A DNA stretch of 64,000 bases, from assembly GCA_017463865.1 (NCBI GenBank), contig JAFTOI010000020.1, positions 26,251-90,250 on the forward strand. Direction: 5' to 3'. This document shows, in pieces, positions 33,635 through 43,665 of the stretch. Origin of the DNA: Clostridia bacterium. Lineage in GTDB: Bacteria; Bacillota; Clostridia; Oscillospirales; CAG-272. The translations under genes and the position numbers were made by a program. The notes under the pieces are model-generated. The model had not been told where the DNA came from, ran no database searches, and was given only the letters and a program-made list of their open reading frames with translations. Numbering within the stretch: position 1 is the first letter of the stretch; each line of letters begins with the position of its first letter.

Positions 33635-33688
33635 CATTGACAAATGTCGCCGAATGTGCTATACTACATTCACAGACAATTGTCAATG
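33635..33688 (+). promoter_or_regulatory. blaI-type promoter with two operator dyads
   Basis: TTGACA (33637-33642), 17-base spacer, TATACT (33660-33665), preceded by TGC. CATTGACAAATGTC (33635-33648) over the -35 box and GACAATTGTCAATG (33675-33688) downstream of the start are inverted copies; each has an ACA-N2-TGT core like BlaI/MecI boxes. Confidence 0.8.
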
Positions 33689-33720
33689 AATTTCCCGAAC
33701 GAAAACAAGGAGGTAACACG

Positions 33721-34104
33721 ATGAGCCAAACCAACTTCACCCGTCTGCCCGACGCGGAGCTGGATGTGATGCAGGCACTGTGGCAGGCCGGCGAGCCTCG
33801 CCGGCCGTCGCAGCTGCTGGAAGCCCTGCGCGGCAAGCGGAATTGGAGCCTGTCGACGATACAGGTGCTCTTGACGCGGCTGCACGAGAAGGGCTTCGTC
33901 ACGCTGACCTGCGAGAAGCGCTTCCACTACTACGCGCCCGCCGTCGGCGAGGAAGCGTACCGCGTCGGCGAGACACAGAGCTTTCTTGAGCGGATGCACG
34001 GCGGCTCGGTCAAATCGCTGATGGCGGCGCTGGTCGAGTGCAACGGCATCAGCGCCGACGATCTCGACGAGATCGCCCGGATGCTCGGCGGAAAGGAGGG
34101 GTGA
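33721..34104 (+). CDS. BlaI/MecI/CopY family repressor
   Basis: A 127-residue winged-helix repressor. LPDAELDVMQALWQAGEPRRP, SLSTIQVLLTRLHEKGFVTL and FHYYAPAVGEEAY are typical. BlaI-type repressors are inactivated by cleavage after signalling by an M56 membrane protease, here encoded immediately downstream. AAGGAGGTAACACG precedes the ATG. Two dyads in its promoter suggest autoregulation. Confidence 0.92.
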   Translation: MSQTNFTRLPDAELDVMQALWQAGEPRRPSQLLEALRGKRNWSLSTIQVLLTRLHEKGFVTLTCEKRFHYYAPAVGEEAYRVGETQSFLERMHGGSVKSLMAALVECNGISADDLDEIARMLGGKEG

Positions 34105-34106
34105 GC

Positions 34107-37100
34107 ATGTACGATCTCTTCCTCACCATTGCCGAGATCACGCTGGCCATGACGCCGATCCTGCTCATCGCCCTGCTCTTCTCGCGGCTCAGCCGGCGCT
34201 GGTCGGCGGGTTGCCGGTACGCCATCTGGTGCGTACTGCTCCTGCGGCTGGCGATTCCGCTCAACTTTTCCCTGCCCGTTCCGGCGATCGACCTGCCCTC
34301 CCCCGCGCCCGCCGAGCCGATGCCGCAGTTTGCGGTTGCGGCGGTGCCCGAGGGCTACGTCCCAACGCCTGTTTCGATCGCCCCCGACCTGCTCCAGACT
34401 GCCTACATCGCTGACGGCATCCCCGACACGGCCTATGTGGACGTCACCGCAACTCTGCCCACGGTGGACGTCTCGCTTGATCCGGCGGTGGTGCTCTGCT
34501 GGATGTGGGCGATCGGTGCGGCGGTGGTGCTGGCGTATCAGGCGGTGAACTGCCTGTCGTCGGCGGCCAGGCTGCGTCGGTGGAAGCTGCCCGCCGCCGA
34601 CGAGCGGCTGCTCGCGGCGCTGGAACGGGCCAAAGCGGCGGTCGGCCTGCGGCGGCGGGTGAGCCTCTGGCTCTGTCCCACCGTCATCTCGCCCATGCTG
34701 CGGGGACTGATCCGCCCCGAGATCCTGCTGCCCCACGGCGACTACACCGACGACCAGCTCGACGCCATTCTGCGGCACGAGCTGATCCACTGCCGCCGGG
34801 GCGACCTGTGGTGGAAGCTCTGCAGCATGCTGGCGGCGGGTCTGCACTTCTTCAACCCGCTGGTGTGGATCGCGCAGAAGCAGCAGGAGATCGAGATGGA
34901 GCAGTCCTGTGACGACGCTGTCTTCCGCCTGGGCGACGTCTCGCGGCAGGCCTACGGCGAGACCATGCTGGCCGTCGCCCGCGAGGGGCTGTCCGCCCAC
35001 GCCGCCGGACTGAACACGCAGTTCCACGCCTCGGCCAAGACACTCAAAGCCCGCTTCGCGAACATCCTCGACACCTCGGCCAAGCGGGCGGGCGTCTGGC
35101 TAATCGTGCTGGCGCTGCTGGTGGCGGTCGTCTGCGGCGGGCTGGTGTCCTGCCGCGAGGATGCTCCCCTCGACACCGACGAGAACGCCGTCATCGAAGC
35201 AGCCATGGCGGCTGCCGATGAGGCCTGGGACTTCGACGTTGCCTACGTCACCTTCGACGGTGACACCGCCACCATCTCCGCGCTGCATACCCCTGCCCCA
35301 TCTTACAGCAAGCAAACGCTCACTCCTGTCTGGGCCGACCTCACCCTGACCAGCGCCGACGGCAACTGGACAGTCACCGACGGCCTCGACGGCAAGCTGA
35401 ACATTCGCTCAATCGAGGCCGAGAACGGCCGCCGCAATGCCCGCGAGATCAAGCGCACCGCCGAGATCGAGGCCATGATCCGCGCCGTCTGGCCGGGCGA
35501 GGACAGCCTTGCCGATTATGAAGCGGCCAATAATATCTATCACACCGCGCAGGCCAACCTGGCTGCACTCAGCGACAGCGGCTCTTCACTTGGCGAGATG
35601 AAAGCCACCCTCAACGACCTCCTCGCCCAACAAGCCGCATCGAATGACAGCTCAATGGAACTGAAACGCCGCATCTACTCCCTCCAGGACGAGATCGACG
35701 AACGCACCCAAACCATCGCCGCCCTGCAGGACGAGATAAAAATTCTGCACAGCACGATGCAGAATGCCCTCCCCGCCGCCCTGCGCAATGCCGCCTATCC
35801 CTTGCCCGGGCCTGCGCCGCAGATCACCCTCGATGTCCCCGCCAAAAACGCCGAACCCGCCCTCGAGCTGGCCGCCGCCCCCGGCCTCCCCGTGCTGACC
35901 GTCGCCGACGGCATTGTCCTCGCCGCAGGCTACGACCCGGTGGACGGCAACTTCGTCCTCATCGACCACGGCGAGGGAGGCTTCACCCGCTATTGTTGGC
36001 TGTCGTCGGTGAGCGTCTCCGAAGGCGACGCGGTCCAGCGCAGCCATCAGATCGGGCTCACCGGCCGCTCGGGCCATGCGCGGATGGCCGGATTGCGCTT
36101 CGTCTTCTCGCTCGGCGCACACGCCGACGACCCGCAGATGCTCTATTTCGCAGTAAACGGCACCCTCACGGTTCCCAACGAGACGACAGCTGAAACCACC
36201 GACACCGCGACCACCATCGCCCCCGTCGTCACGACCGCGCCAGTTGTGACCGAACGCCCCTTCTCGCTCGTCATGCCCTTGCTGGACGGCACATATCGGG
36301 TCGGGATCGGGTTCGGCGAGTATGACTATTATGGCACGAAGCACTTCAACGACCAGGCTCGCTACCCCGCGGCGCAGGACACGCCCGTCTTTGCGGCCGC
36401 CGACGGTGTGGTCAGCGCTGCCGGTTACGATTGGCAGTTGGGCAACTATGTCACCATCGACCATGGCAGCGGCTACGCCACGACCTACGCGCACATGAAC
36501 GCCATCAGCGTCGGAATCGCGCATGGGAAACCCGTCTCGCAGGGCACACAACTGGGCGTGGTCGGCACCACAGGCAATTCCACAGGCAATCACCTCGGCC
36601 TCATGCTGACCAAGGACGGCGACTATATCGATCCCGCCCCCTACATCCACTTCTCGCTCCGCCCGGCCTACACCTACACCCTCTCGAGTGCCCTGCCCAA
36701 ACTGCACAGCTGGACGCAGATGACCGACCTCCACCTCTCGAACGACACCGTCTCCCGCCTCGGCAGTGAGTACACCGCCATCGACTACGTCCTCCGCCAG
36801 CTCTACGGTGACAACCACAAGTTCGGCCAGTACACCCTGCGCCCCGAGCAGATCGTCATCGACGGCAAAACGATGGACAGCGTCTGGGAGCTTCAGTACA
36901 GCAGCTACGAATCGGTGCTGATCGCCATGGAGGCCGGCGGCGGGCATATGTATCTTGCCGAGGCAGTCTCCCCCTACCGCTCGACCGCCGCCGTCTGGTA
37001 TGAGATCATCAACGGCAACTTCGGCTCCTCGCTCGGCAAGACCGACTACACCGCCAGCGCCGTCGAGAACGCCACACCTCTCTTCACCGAGACCGTCTGG

Positions 37101-37578
37101 TTTGTCCGCAACGAGCAGTATGATGTCAAGCTGACCGGCGCCGCCACTGTCAAGGTGGAGGTTCCGGTGGTGTACGAAGTAGCCACCGCCTGGCCGGCTG
37201 TCCCCTCCTTCACCACCCCCATGCCGGTCGACGGCCTGATGACCCGTGCGAACCAAGAACGTATCATCGCCGAATATGAAGCTGTGCTGGGCTACCTCGT
37301 CAAGAAATACGGCGAGAACCACGGCTATACCGCGCTGATCCTCACCACCAGTATGCTTGAAGGTTATGACAGCGTCTGGTATGCCCAATCCGACACCAAA
37401 CCCCAATCTTCATTTTGCCATGAAAGAAGGCGGCAGCGGCTATGCTGTTGGGTATCTCGATACCGGATGGTTTTTCCCACCCGTGTTCAGCGACGATGTT
37501 CCCAACGGAACGATGATCCTTACCCCCAGCACCGCCGAGTCCCTCTTTCCCTGCGACATCACCTTCCCGCTCGACTAA
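34107..37578 (+). pseudogene. BlaR1/M56-type sensor with two degenerate LytM domains; one-base frameshift
   Basis: Membrane M56 protease with about four membrane segments and the zinc motif RHELIHCRRGD near residue 223; SCDDAV supplies the third ligand region. After another membrane segment come a coiled coil (about residues 515-555) and two LytM/M23-like domains (about 590-675 and 718-845). The catalytic HxH is replaced (NHLGLMLT in the second), so these domains probably bind rather than cut peptidoglycan. At 37401-37404 four Cs shift the frame; with three the protein continues as DTKPNLHFAMKEGG to FPCDITFPLD, 1156 residues. As written, the frame runs on antisense through the next gene. It starts 2 bases after blaI (GAAAGGAGGGG before ATG). 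Confidence 0.8.
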
Positions 37579-37580
37579 AC

Positions 37581-37609
37581 GAAAAATCCCCCTTTCGGGG
37601 GATTTTTCT
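37581..37609. terminator. Bidirectional terminator
   Basis: AAAAATCCCCC (37582-37592) pairs with GGGGGATTTTT (37597-37607); it serves the converging M56 and CNNM genes. Confidence 0.92.
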
Positions 37610-37613
37610 ATTG

Positions 37614-38921
37614 TTATTCGTCCTCGTCTTTCTCGACCGGGTTCACCACGACCGAGAGCCGCGTGACGCGCATGTCGTCCATGGCGGCAACGATGATGTA
37701 AAGGTTTTTGTAGGTGAAGCTGTCGCCCTCGTGCGGCGAAGCATCCAGCATCTCGATGGCCCAGCCACCGACGGTGGTGTAGTCGGATGCGAAATCGCGG
37801 GTGTTGACTTCGAGCATCTCAAAGAAATCCCAGACGTTCATGTCGCCGTTGACATCGTAGGTCGTCTCGCCCGTCTTGGTGTACTCCTCGACGATCTCGT
37901 CGGTCTCATCCCAGATGTCGCCGACGATCTGCTCAAGGATGTCCTCCATCGTCACAATGCCCATCGTACCGCCGTACTCGTCGACGACGATGGCCAGGTG
38001 AGCCTGACGCTGCCGCATTTCGGCCAGCGCGGCGGGCAGCTTCTTCGACTTGTGCAGGAAAAGCGGCTCCATCAGCAGCGGGCGGATGTCGATCTCCGCG
38101 CCGTCGGCCTCGATCAGTGCGCGGAAGAAATAGTTAAGGTACATGATGCCGACGATGTTGTCGGTGCTGCCCTCGTAGACCGGGATGCGCGAGAAGCTCG
38201 ACTGGTCGGCCACCTCGAGGATCTCGGCAAACTCGTCCTCGATGTCGATGGCCAGCATCTTGGTGCGGGGGATAAGGATCTCCTCCAGCGTCGAATCGCC
38301 CAACTCGAGCGCCGACTGGAGCAGGTCACTCTGATCCTCGTCGATGACGCCCTCCTCCTCGACGGTGTCGATGATGGAGGAAAGCTCCTGCTCGGTGACG
38401 GTCGGCTCGTCATCGCTGTGGTCGCTGCCCCAGAGGCGGCGCAGACCGCGCAGGATCAGCTGCACGATCGCCACCAGGGGAGAGAGCACAATCGTCAGCA
38501 CGCGGATGGGATAGGCCACCCAGCGCACCACGACGTTCGCGTGCTGCTTGGAGAGGATCTTCGGCACGATCTCACCGAAGATCAGGATCAAAATGGTCAT
38601 GATGACCGTCGCCACGGTCGAGCCGATCGCCTCGCCCTTGCCGCCGGTGATGCCCAGCACAGCGAGGATATCGAGGATGATCAGCGTCGTTGCCGACGAC
38701 GCGGCGATATTGGCAAGGTTGTTGCCGATCAGAATGGCGGAAAGCGCCACGGTGAATTTTTCGCTGATGCGGTAGGCCATGGCAGCAGGCTTACTGCCCT
38801 CCTCGGCGGCCTTCTTGAGGCGCATTTTGTTGGATGCGTTGAAGGCGATCTCCGAGCCCGAGAAAAAGGCGGAAAACATCAGCATCAGAATAATGAGTAT
38901 ATAAGGCCAGATGCCGCTCAT
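37614..38921 (-). CDS. CNNM/CorC-HlyC family transporter (copy 1)
   Basis: A 435-residue membrane protein: DUF21/CNNM domain with four hydrophobic segments (FSAFFSGSEIAFNASNKMRL), a tandem CBS pair (IPRTKMLAIDIEDEFAEIL, VVDEYGGTMGIVTMEDILE) and a C-terminal CorC_HlyC domain (FASDYTTVGGWAIEML). Such proteins are magnesium exporters or cation transport regulators. It overlaps the next upstream paralogue by ATGA, so the two may form a heterodimer. Confidence 0.92.
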   Translation of the reverse strand: MSGIWPYILIILMLMFSAFFSGSEIAFNASNKMRLKKAAEEGSKPAAMAYRISEKFTVALSAILIGNNLANIAASSATTLIILDILAVLGITGGKGEAIGSTVATVIMTILILIFGEIVPKILSKQHANVVVRWVAYPIRVLTIVLSPLVAIVQLILRGLRRLWGSDHSDDEPTVTEQELSSIIDTVEEEGVIDEDQSDLLQSALELGDSTLEEILIPRTKMLAIDIEDEFAEILEVADQSSFSRIPVYEGSTDNIVGIMYLNYFFRALIEADGAEIDIRPLLMEPLFLHKSKKLPAALAEMRQRQAHLAIVVDEYGGTMGIVTMEDILEQIVGDIWDETDEIVEEYTKTGETTYDVNGDMNVWDFFEMLEVNTRDFASDYTTVGGWAIEMLDASPHEGDSFTYKNLYIIVAAMDDMRVTRLSVVVNPVEKDEDE

Positions 38922-40240
38922 GCACAGTCCTCCTTTCCGGACGAAGCCGCATCCCCGGCTTCCTCAGCCGTGGGATCCTCGTCGTCCAGCTTAACGATGA
39001 CGCGCGCAATGCGGTTATCGGCAATCTCGTCTACGGTAACGGTAAGATAATGGTCCCCGATGGTCTCGACGAACTCGGCTTCCTCTTCAGGCAAACGACC
39101 GAGGCGCTCCAGCGCCCACGCGCCGACCGAGCGGCTGCTGTCCTTCTGGTAGTCGGAGAGACCGATGCCGTTCAGCATCGCGTTGTAAGCAAATTTGCCG
39201 CTGACGGAGAAGCGGTTGCCGCCCAGCTTGAAGAAATCCTCGTTGACAACATCCTCCTCGTCCCAGATCTCGCCGACGATCTCCTCAAGGAAGTCCTCGA
39301 TGGTGACCAGACCTACCGTCGTGCCGGCGTCGTCGCGGACGATGCCGAGGTAGTTGCGACTGCGGCTCATGCGGTCAAGCTGATCGTCGATGAGCGCATC
39401 GGGGGAGAGAAAATACGGGTCGCTGAGCAGGGGGCGGAGATCGAGGTTCTTATCGTGGTAATAGCCCTTGAGGAACTTGCGCACCTGCAGCACGCCGATG
39501 ACATGGTCAAGATCGCCTGCGTAGACCGGAATGCGGGAACGGCGGTGCTCACGGATGTAGTCGAGCACCTCGGCAGGGGCCATGCTGACGTTAATGGCGC
39601 AGATGTCCTCACGCATCGTCATGACGTCGGCGACGGTCGTGCTCGCGAAATCAATGGCCGAGCGCAGCATATCGCCGGTGTCGGCGTCAACAACACCCTC
39701 CTCCTCGGCGGTGTCGATGATGTCGATCAGCTCCTCCTCGGTCACCGACGGATCGGGCGCCGCAGAGAACAGGCGGGAGAATAAGCCCGAGATCCAGGTA
39801 AAGAAGCTTGCGATGGGACCGATCACCTTCATCAGAAACCGCATCGAGCCGGCAAAAAAGAGCGCCGTCGAGTCACTGCGGTCGTTGGCAAAGGATTTCG
39901 GGATCATCTCCGCGCAGAAGAAGAAGATCAGCGTCGTGATGATCGTTGTCCAAAGGGCCGAATTGGGAACATCGCTGAACTCACGCGCAGCAATGACGGT
40001 CGCCACCGACGCGGCGGCGGTACGCGCCACATTGTTGCCGATCAGAATGGTCGACAGTGCACGCTCGAAGTTATTGACGATGTACATGGTGTTCTTTGCC
40101 CGGCGGTTCCCTTCCTCCGCCTGGCTCTTGATCTTGATCTTATTCAGCGCGGTGAAGGCACTTTCGGTGCCCGAAAAATATCCGCCGCACAAAACGAATA
40201 AAATAAACACGATCAATAAAGGAATACTGTCACTACTCAT
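38918..40240 (-). CDS. CNNM/CorC-HlyC family transporter (copy 2)
   Basis: A 440-residue paralogue of the downstream gene with the same layout: CGGYFSGTESAFTALNKIKIK (CNNM start), TMREDICAINVSMAPAEVLD and GTTVGLVTIEDFLEEIVGE (CBS pair) and a CorC_HlyC C-terminus. The two diverged well before now: they share motifs but few long identical stretches. AAAAAGGAG lies upstream of the ATG. Cation transport or homeostasis is the likely role. Confidence 0.92.
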   Translation of the reverse strand: MSSDSIPLLIVFILFVLCGGYFSGTESAFTALNKIKIKSQAEEGNRRAKNTMYIVNNFERALSTILIGNNVARTAAASVATVIAAREFSDVPNSALWTTIITTLIFFFCAEMIPKSFANDRSDSTALFFAGSMRFLMKVIGPIASFFTWISGLFSRLFSAAPDPSVTEEELIDIIDTAEEEGVVDADTGDMLRSAIDFASTTVADVMTMREDICAINVSMAPAEVLDYIREHRRSRIPVYAGDLDHVIGVLQVRKFLKGYYHDKNLDLRPLLSDPYFLSPDALIDDQLDRMSRSRNYLGIVRDDAGTTVGLVTIEDFLEEIVGEIWDEEDVVNEDFFKLGGNRFSVSGKFAYNAMLNGIGLSDYQKDSSRSVGAWALERLGRLPEEEAEFVETIGDHYLTVTVDEIADNRIARVIVKLDDEDPTAEEAGDAASSGKEDCA

Positions 40241-40278
40241 GTGAAAAAACCAACTCCTTTTTTATATGGTTAATTGTT

Positions 40279-40307
40279 AGTATACCGTATTTCATCGCAT
40301 TTGTCAA
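40279..40307 (-). promoter_or_regulatory. Promoter of the CNNM gene pair
   Basis: Minus strand TTGACA (40307-40302), 17-base spacer, TATACT (40284-40279). Confidence 0.88.
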
Positions 40308-40376
40308 GGTTTTCTGGCATTTTCGGTGCAATATTCCCCGACTTTGGCTATTTTTCCGAAAGGATCGCGCCCCCTC

Positions 40377-40405
40377 TTGTTATTTGGGCGGTTCTGTGAT
40401 AAAAT
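40377..40405 (+). promoter_or_regulatory. Promoter of dxs
   Basis: TTGTTA (40377-40382), 17-base spacer, TAAAAT (40400-40405), 31 bases before the ATG. Confidence 0.65.
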
Positions 40406-40436
40406 AGAAGAAAACCATTTTGCTCTGGGGGATCTT

Positions 40437-42314
40437 ATGTCCTATCCGATTTTCGATACCATCCACTCGCCTGCCGACCTCAAGGCGCTGCCCGAGGATA
40501 AGCTCCCGGCGCTGGCCGCCGAGCTGCGGGCCTATCTGGTCGAGGAGGTGACCGCGCACGGCGGGCACCTGGCCTCCAACCTGGGCGTGGTCGAGCTGAC
40601 CATGGCCCTCCACCGTGTCTTCACGACGCCGCATGACCACATCATCTTCGATGTCGGCCACCAGTGCTACGTCCACAAGCTGCTCACCGGCCGCCGCGAC
40701 CGCTTTCCTACTCTGCGGCAGGGGGGCGGCCTGTCGGGCTTCACTCTGCGCAGCGAGAGCGAGCACGACTGCTTCGGTGCCGGCCACTCGTCCACCTCCA
40801 TCTCGGCCGCCCTCGGCTTCGCGCAAGCCGACCGCATCGCCGGCTCCGACGCCTACTCGATCGCCGTGGTCGGTGACGGCGCCTTCACCGGCGGCATGAT
40901 CCACGAGGCGCTCAACAACTGCTCGCGCCACCTGAAACTGATCATCATCATCAACGAGAACGAGATGTCAATCTCGCGCAACACCGGCAAGTTCGCGAAA
41001 AACCTCGCCCGCCTGCGCACCTCGAAGGGCTACATCCGCACCAAGGCCGCGACGCGCAGCTTCATCTCGGGCATCCCGCTGATCGGCCGGCCGCTTTTTA
41101 ACAGCATCCGCACTGTCAAGCAGACGGTCAAGAACATGGTCTACGGCAGCAACTACTTCGAGGACCTCGGCCTCTACTACCTTGGCCCGGTCGACGGCCA
41201 CGACTGCGCCGCCATCGAAAATCTGCTCCGCGAGGCCATCGCCGCCGGGCAGAGTGCCATCATCCACGTCAAGACGCAGAAAGGGCGCGGCTACGCCCCC
41301 GCCGAGGCACAGCCCGGCACCTACCATGCTATCCCGCCGGCCGAGAAGCAGACGCCCACCGTCAATTTTTCGGCCGAGTTCGGCCGCACCCTGACCGAGA
41401 TGGCAGCGAAGGACAGCCGCATCTGCGCCATCACCGCCGCCATGAGCGACGGCACGGGGCTCGAGCCCTTCCGGCATGCGCACCCCGCCCGCTTTTTCGA
41501 TGTCGGCATCGCCGAGGAGCACGCCGTCACCTTCGCCGCCGGCCTTGCCGCCGAGGACATGCGCCCGGTCTGCGCCATCTATTCGACCTTCCTCCAGCGC
41601 GCATATGATAGCATCATCCACGACGTCGCCCTGCAAAATCTGCCCGTTATCCTCGGTGTCGACCGCGCCGGCCTCAACGCAAGCGACGGCGCGACCCACC
41701 ACGGCATTTTCGACGTCGCCTTCCTCGCGCAGATCCCGGGCATGATCATCTACACCCCAGCCACCTTCGGCGGCCTGCGGGCGTCGATACGTGCGGCTCT
41801 CGCGGCTGACGGCCCGGTCGCCATCCGCTACCCCAACGCAAGCGAGCCGCAGGACATCCTTGACGCGTTCTACGGTGGGAAATCGGAGGAATACCCGCCT
41901 TCTGTCCGCACCAATTATACCGATCCGAACACGCTCGATGCCGTCATCGTCACGCACGGGCGCATCGCCGGCGAGGCGCTGGCCGCGTGTGAGATGCTGG
42001 CTGCGCGGGGCGTCATCTGCGGTGTGATTCTGCTCGAGCTCATCAAGCCCTTCGACCGGGCGGCTGAGCTGATCGAAGCCAACCTGCCCCGCGGCGAGGC
42101 GACGGTGCTCTTCCTTGAGGAGGAGATCCGCGCCGGCGGCATGGGCATGCTGCTCGCCGACCGGCTGAGCGGCCGCGCGATCATGGCGAACAAGCGCGTC
42201 CGCATCCTCGCCGTCGACGATGACTTTGTGCGGCGCGACAAGGATGTATCGATCTGGGCAGCGGCCGGCGTCGACCGCGAGGCGGTCGTGCGCACGATCA
42301 CGGAGGCAAATTGA
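40437..42314 (+). CDS. dxs: 1-deoxy-D-xylulose-5-phosphate synthase
   Basis: DXS joins pyruvate and glyceraldehyde 3-phosphate in the first step of the MEP isoprenoid pathway, using thiamine diphosphate. The 625-residue product has HLASNLGVVELTMALHRVF and DVGHQCYVHKLLTGR at the start, the ThDP motif VVGDGAFTGGMIHEALNN near residue 145, the catalytic Glu in FDVGIAEEHAVTFAAGLA near 355, and VDRAGLNASDGATHHGIFD. The ATG follows CTGGGGGATCTT. Its TGA overlaps the ATG of the small membrane gene downstream. Confidence 0.96.
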   Translation: MSYPIFDTIHSPADLKALPEDKLPALAAELRAYLVEEVTAHGGHLASNLGVVELTMALHRVFTTPHDHIIFDVGHQCYVHKLLTGRRDRFPTLRQGGGLSGFTLRSESEHDCFGAGHSSTSISAALGFAQADRIAGSDAYSIAVVGDGAFTGGMIHEALNNCSRHLKLIIIINENEMSISRNTGKFAKNLARLRTSKGYIRTKAATRSFISGIPLIGRPLFNSIRTVKQTVKNMVYGSNYFEDLGLYYLGPVDGHDCAAIENLLREAIAAGQSAIIHVKTQKGRGYAPAEAQPGTYHAIPPAEKQTPTVNFSAEFGRTLTEMAAKDSRICAITAAMSDGTGLEPFRHAHPARFFDVGIAEEHAVTFAAGLAAEDMRPVCAIYSTFLQRAYDSIIHDVALQNLPVILGVDRAGLNASDGATHHGIFDVAFLAQIPGMIIYTPATFGGLRASIRAALAADGPVAIRYPNASEPQDILDAFYGGKSEEYPPSVRTNYTDPNTLDAVIVTHGRIAGEALAACEMLAARGVICGVILLELIKPFDRAAELIEANLPRGEATVLFLEEEIRAGGMGMLLADRLSGRAIMANKRVRILAVDDDFVRRDKDVSIWAAAGVDREAVVRTITEAN

Positions 42315-42736
42315 TGGAATATTTTGGTTGTTCGATGCTCTTTTTCTGGATCTGCTACTTTCTCGTCACGGCGGTCGGCATCCTGCATACTATCTTCAAC
42401 ATCTATGTGCTCGGTTACAGCCCGATGGACGGTCAGAGCATGGGCGAAGGCTACGAGCGCACTAAGCCGTGGCACCCGCTCTACAACATCGTCCTCTTCA
42501 CCCTCTTCGGCTGGCTGTACATGCGCACGCTGCCCGTCCCGACGCTGCGTGAAGCAATCATCACCGGCGCGGTCTGGGCGGGCATATGCATCGTCTTCGA
42601 CCTCTTCGGCTGGGTGCTCATCAAGCACCCGTGGAGCCTGTCGGTGCGCGGCTTCTACGTCGACTATCAGCCCTGGATCACGCTGATCTATCTCGCCATT
42701 TTTGCCGGGCCTGTGGTCGGATTTTGGCTGATTTGA
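42314..42736 (+). CDS. Membrane protein, function unknown (dxs operon)
   Basis: A 140-residue protein with four predicted membrane segments (FFWICYFLVTAVGILHTIFN is the first). The loop YSPMDGQSMGEGYERTKPWH is polar and the C-terminus is hydrophobic. Its ATG overlaps the dxs stop (TGATG), so it is translated with dxs. The family is one seen widely in Firmicutes, but I cannot give a function. Confidence 0.75.
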   Translation: MEYFGCSMLFFWICYFLVTAVGILHTIFNIYVLGYSPMDGQSMGEGYERTKPWHPLYNIVLFTLFGWLYMRTLPVPTLREAIITGAVWAGICIVFDLFGWVLIKHPWSLSVRGFYVDYQPWITLIYLAIFAGPVVGFWLI

Positions 42737-42751
42737 GCCAAAATCAGCCTC
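42724..42751 (+). terminator. Possible terminator of the dxs operon
   Basis: GGCTGAT and ATCAGCC pair around TTGAGCCAAA; the T-run is absent, so this is a weak call. Confidence 0.4.
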
Positions 42752-42752
42752 T

Positions 42753-42767
42753 GCAACCATTGGTTGC
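42753..42767. promoter_or_regulatory. Operator-like dyad of XRE gene 1
   Basis: GCAACCATTGGTTGC, a perfect palindrome around one central base, at the head of a roughly 70-base region conserved before all three XRE genes and ending in GCTATACTG. Confidence 0.65.
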
Positions 42768-42844
42768 GGAAATTCCAGCCCTGCTTGGTGGCCATTTTGC
42801 CCTGTTTTTGCTATACTGTGGGCATCAACCACAGGAGGTACACC

Positions 42845-43567
42845 ATGAAACTCAACGAAAAGATTATCACCTGCCGACACCTCGCGGGGCTCTCGCAGGA
42901 GGCCCTCGCCGAGCTGGTCGGCGTCTCGCGGCAGGCCGTCTCCAAATGGGAGTGCGGCGACGCTGTCCCAGAGCCGGCGAAGATTCTGCTGCTCGCCCGC
43001 ACCTTTGGCGTGACGACCGACTGGCTGCTCGATGACGCCCTCGGCGATCCCGAGCCGGATCCTGAGCCTCGCGCCCAGACCCTCGACAGCGAGCCTAACC
43101 CCGAGCCGTCCCTGCAGACGCAGTACGCCGTGCCGGGCTGGGTCGATTCCGCGCCCGGCGTCATCGGACGATTTCTGCGCCGCTTGGGGTGGCTGGCGGG
43201 GGTGTATATCATGCTCATCGGCCTGCTCTTCGTCGGCATCGGCGGTGCGGGGCGGCTGATGTTTGGAATGGTGATGCCCAACCTTTCCGCGCCGATCTAC
43301 AGCACGTCAAGCAGTGTAGTCATCCGCGATGAAAACGGCAATGATATCACCGACCAGATGCCCGACGAGTTGATCGAGCAGATCATGGGCGATAGTCTGG
43401 CGGGCTCACCGCATACGGCCAGCCGATTTGAATATGGCTATGCTCTCTCCTCGGCCGTCATGATCGTGCCTAATCTCATCATCACCATCGGTGTGGTCAT
43501 CATACTGATTGGTGCAGGGGTGGCGATTGCGCTCTGGCGAGTTGGGCGCGGACGGCAGGACGCCTGA
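42845..43567 (+). CDS. XRE-family regulator with membrane segments (paralogue 1)
   Basis: A 240-residue protein: Cro/C1-type helix-turn-helix at residues 1-65 (CRHLAGLSQEALAELVGVSR, then QAVSKWECGDAVPEPAKILL), an acidic Pro-rich linker, and two membrane segments (about 116-140 and 205-228). CAGGAGGTACACC precedes the ATG. It is the first of three tandem paralogues with conserved control regions. Membrane-tethered XRE proteins probably sense envelope state; target genes are unknown. Confidence 0.88.
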   Translation: MKLNEKIITCRHLAGLSQEALAELVGVSRQAVSKWECGDAVPEPAKILLLARTFGVTTDWLLDDALGDPEPDPEPRAQTLDSEPNPEPSLQTQYAVPGWVDSAPGVIGRFLRRLGWLAGVYIMLIGLLFVGIGGAGRLMFGMVMPNLSAPIYSTSSSVVIRDENGNDITDQMPDELIEQIMGDSLAGSPHTASRFEYGYALSSAVMIVPNLIITIGVVIILIGAGVAIALWRVGRGRQDA

Positions 43568-43569
43568 CT

Positions 43570-43584
43570 GCAAGCGGAGCTTGC
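43570..43584. promoter_or_regulatory. Operator-like dyad of XRE gene 2
   Basis: GCAAGCGGAGCTTGC, aligned with the dyads at 42753 and 44290; the downstream TTCCAG and GTGGTGGATTT blocks and the TAAAAT -10 are also aligned. Confidence 0.6.
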
Positions 43585-43665
43585 GAAAAGTTCCAGATGA
43601 ATGTGGTGGATTTCCCGGCGAAATTCCGCTAAAATGAAGGCACAACAATCTCAAGGAGGTTCACC

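Noticed and set aside
37579-39050. Extension of the M56 reading frame to 39050
   Set aside because: It runs antisense through the CNNM genes and results from the frameshift; the shifted frame ends at 37578 directly before a terminator.
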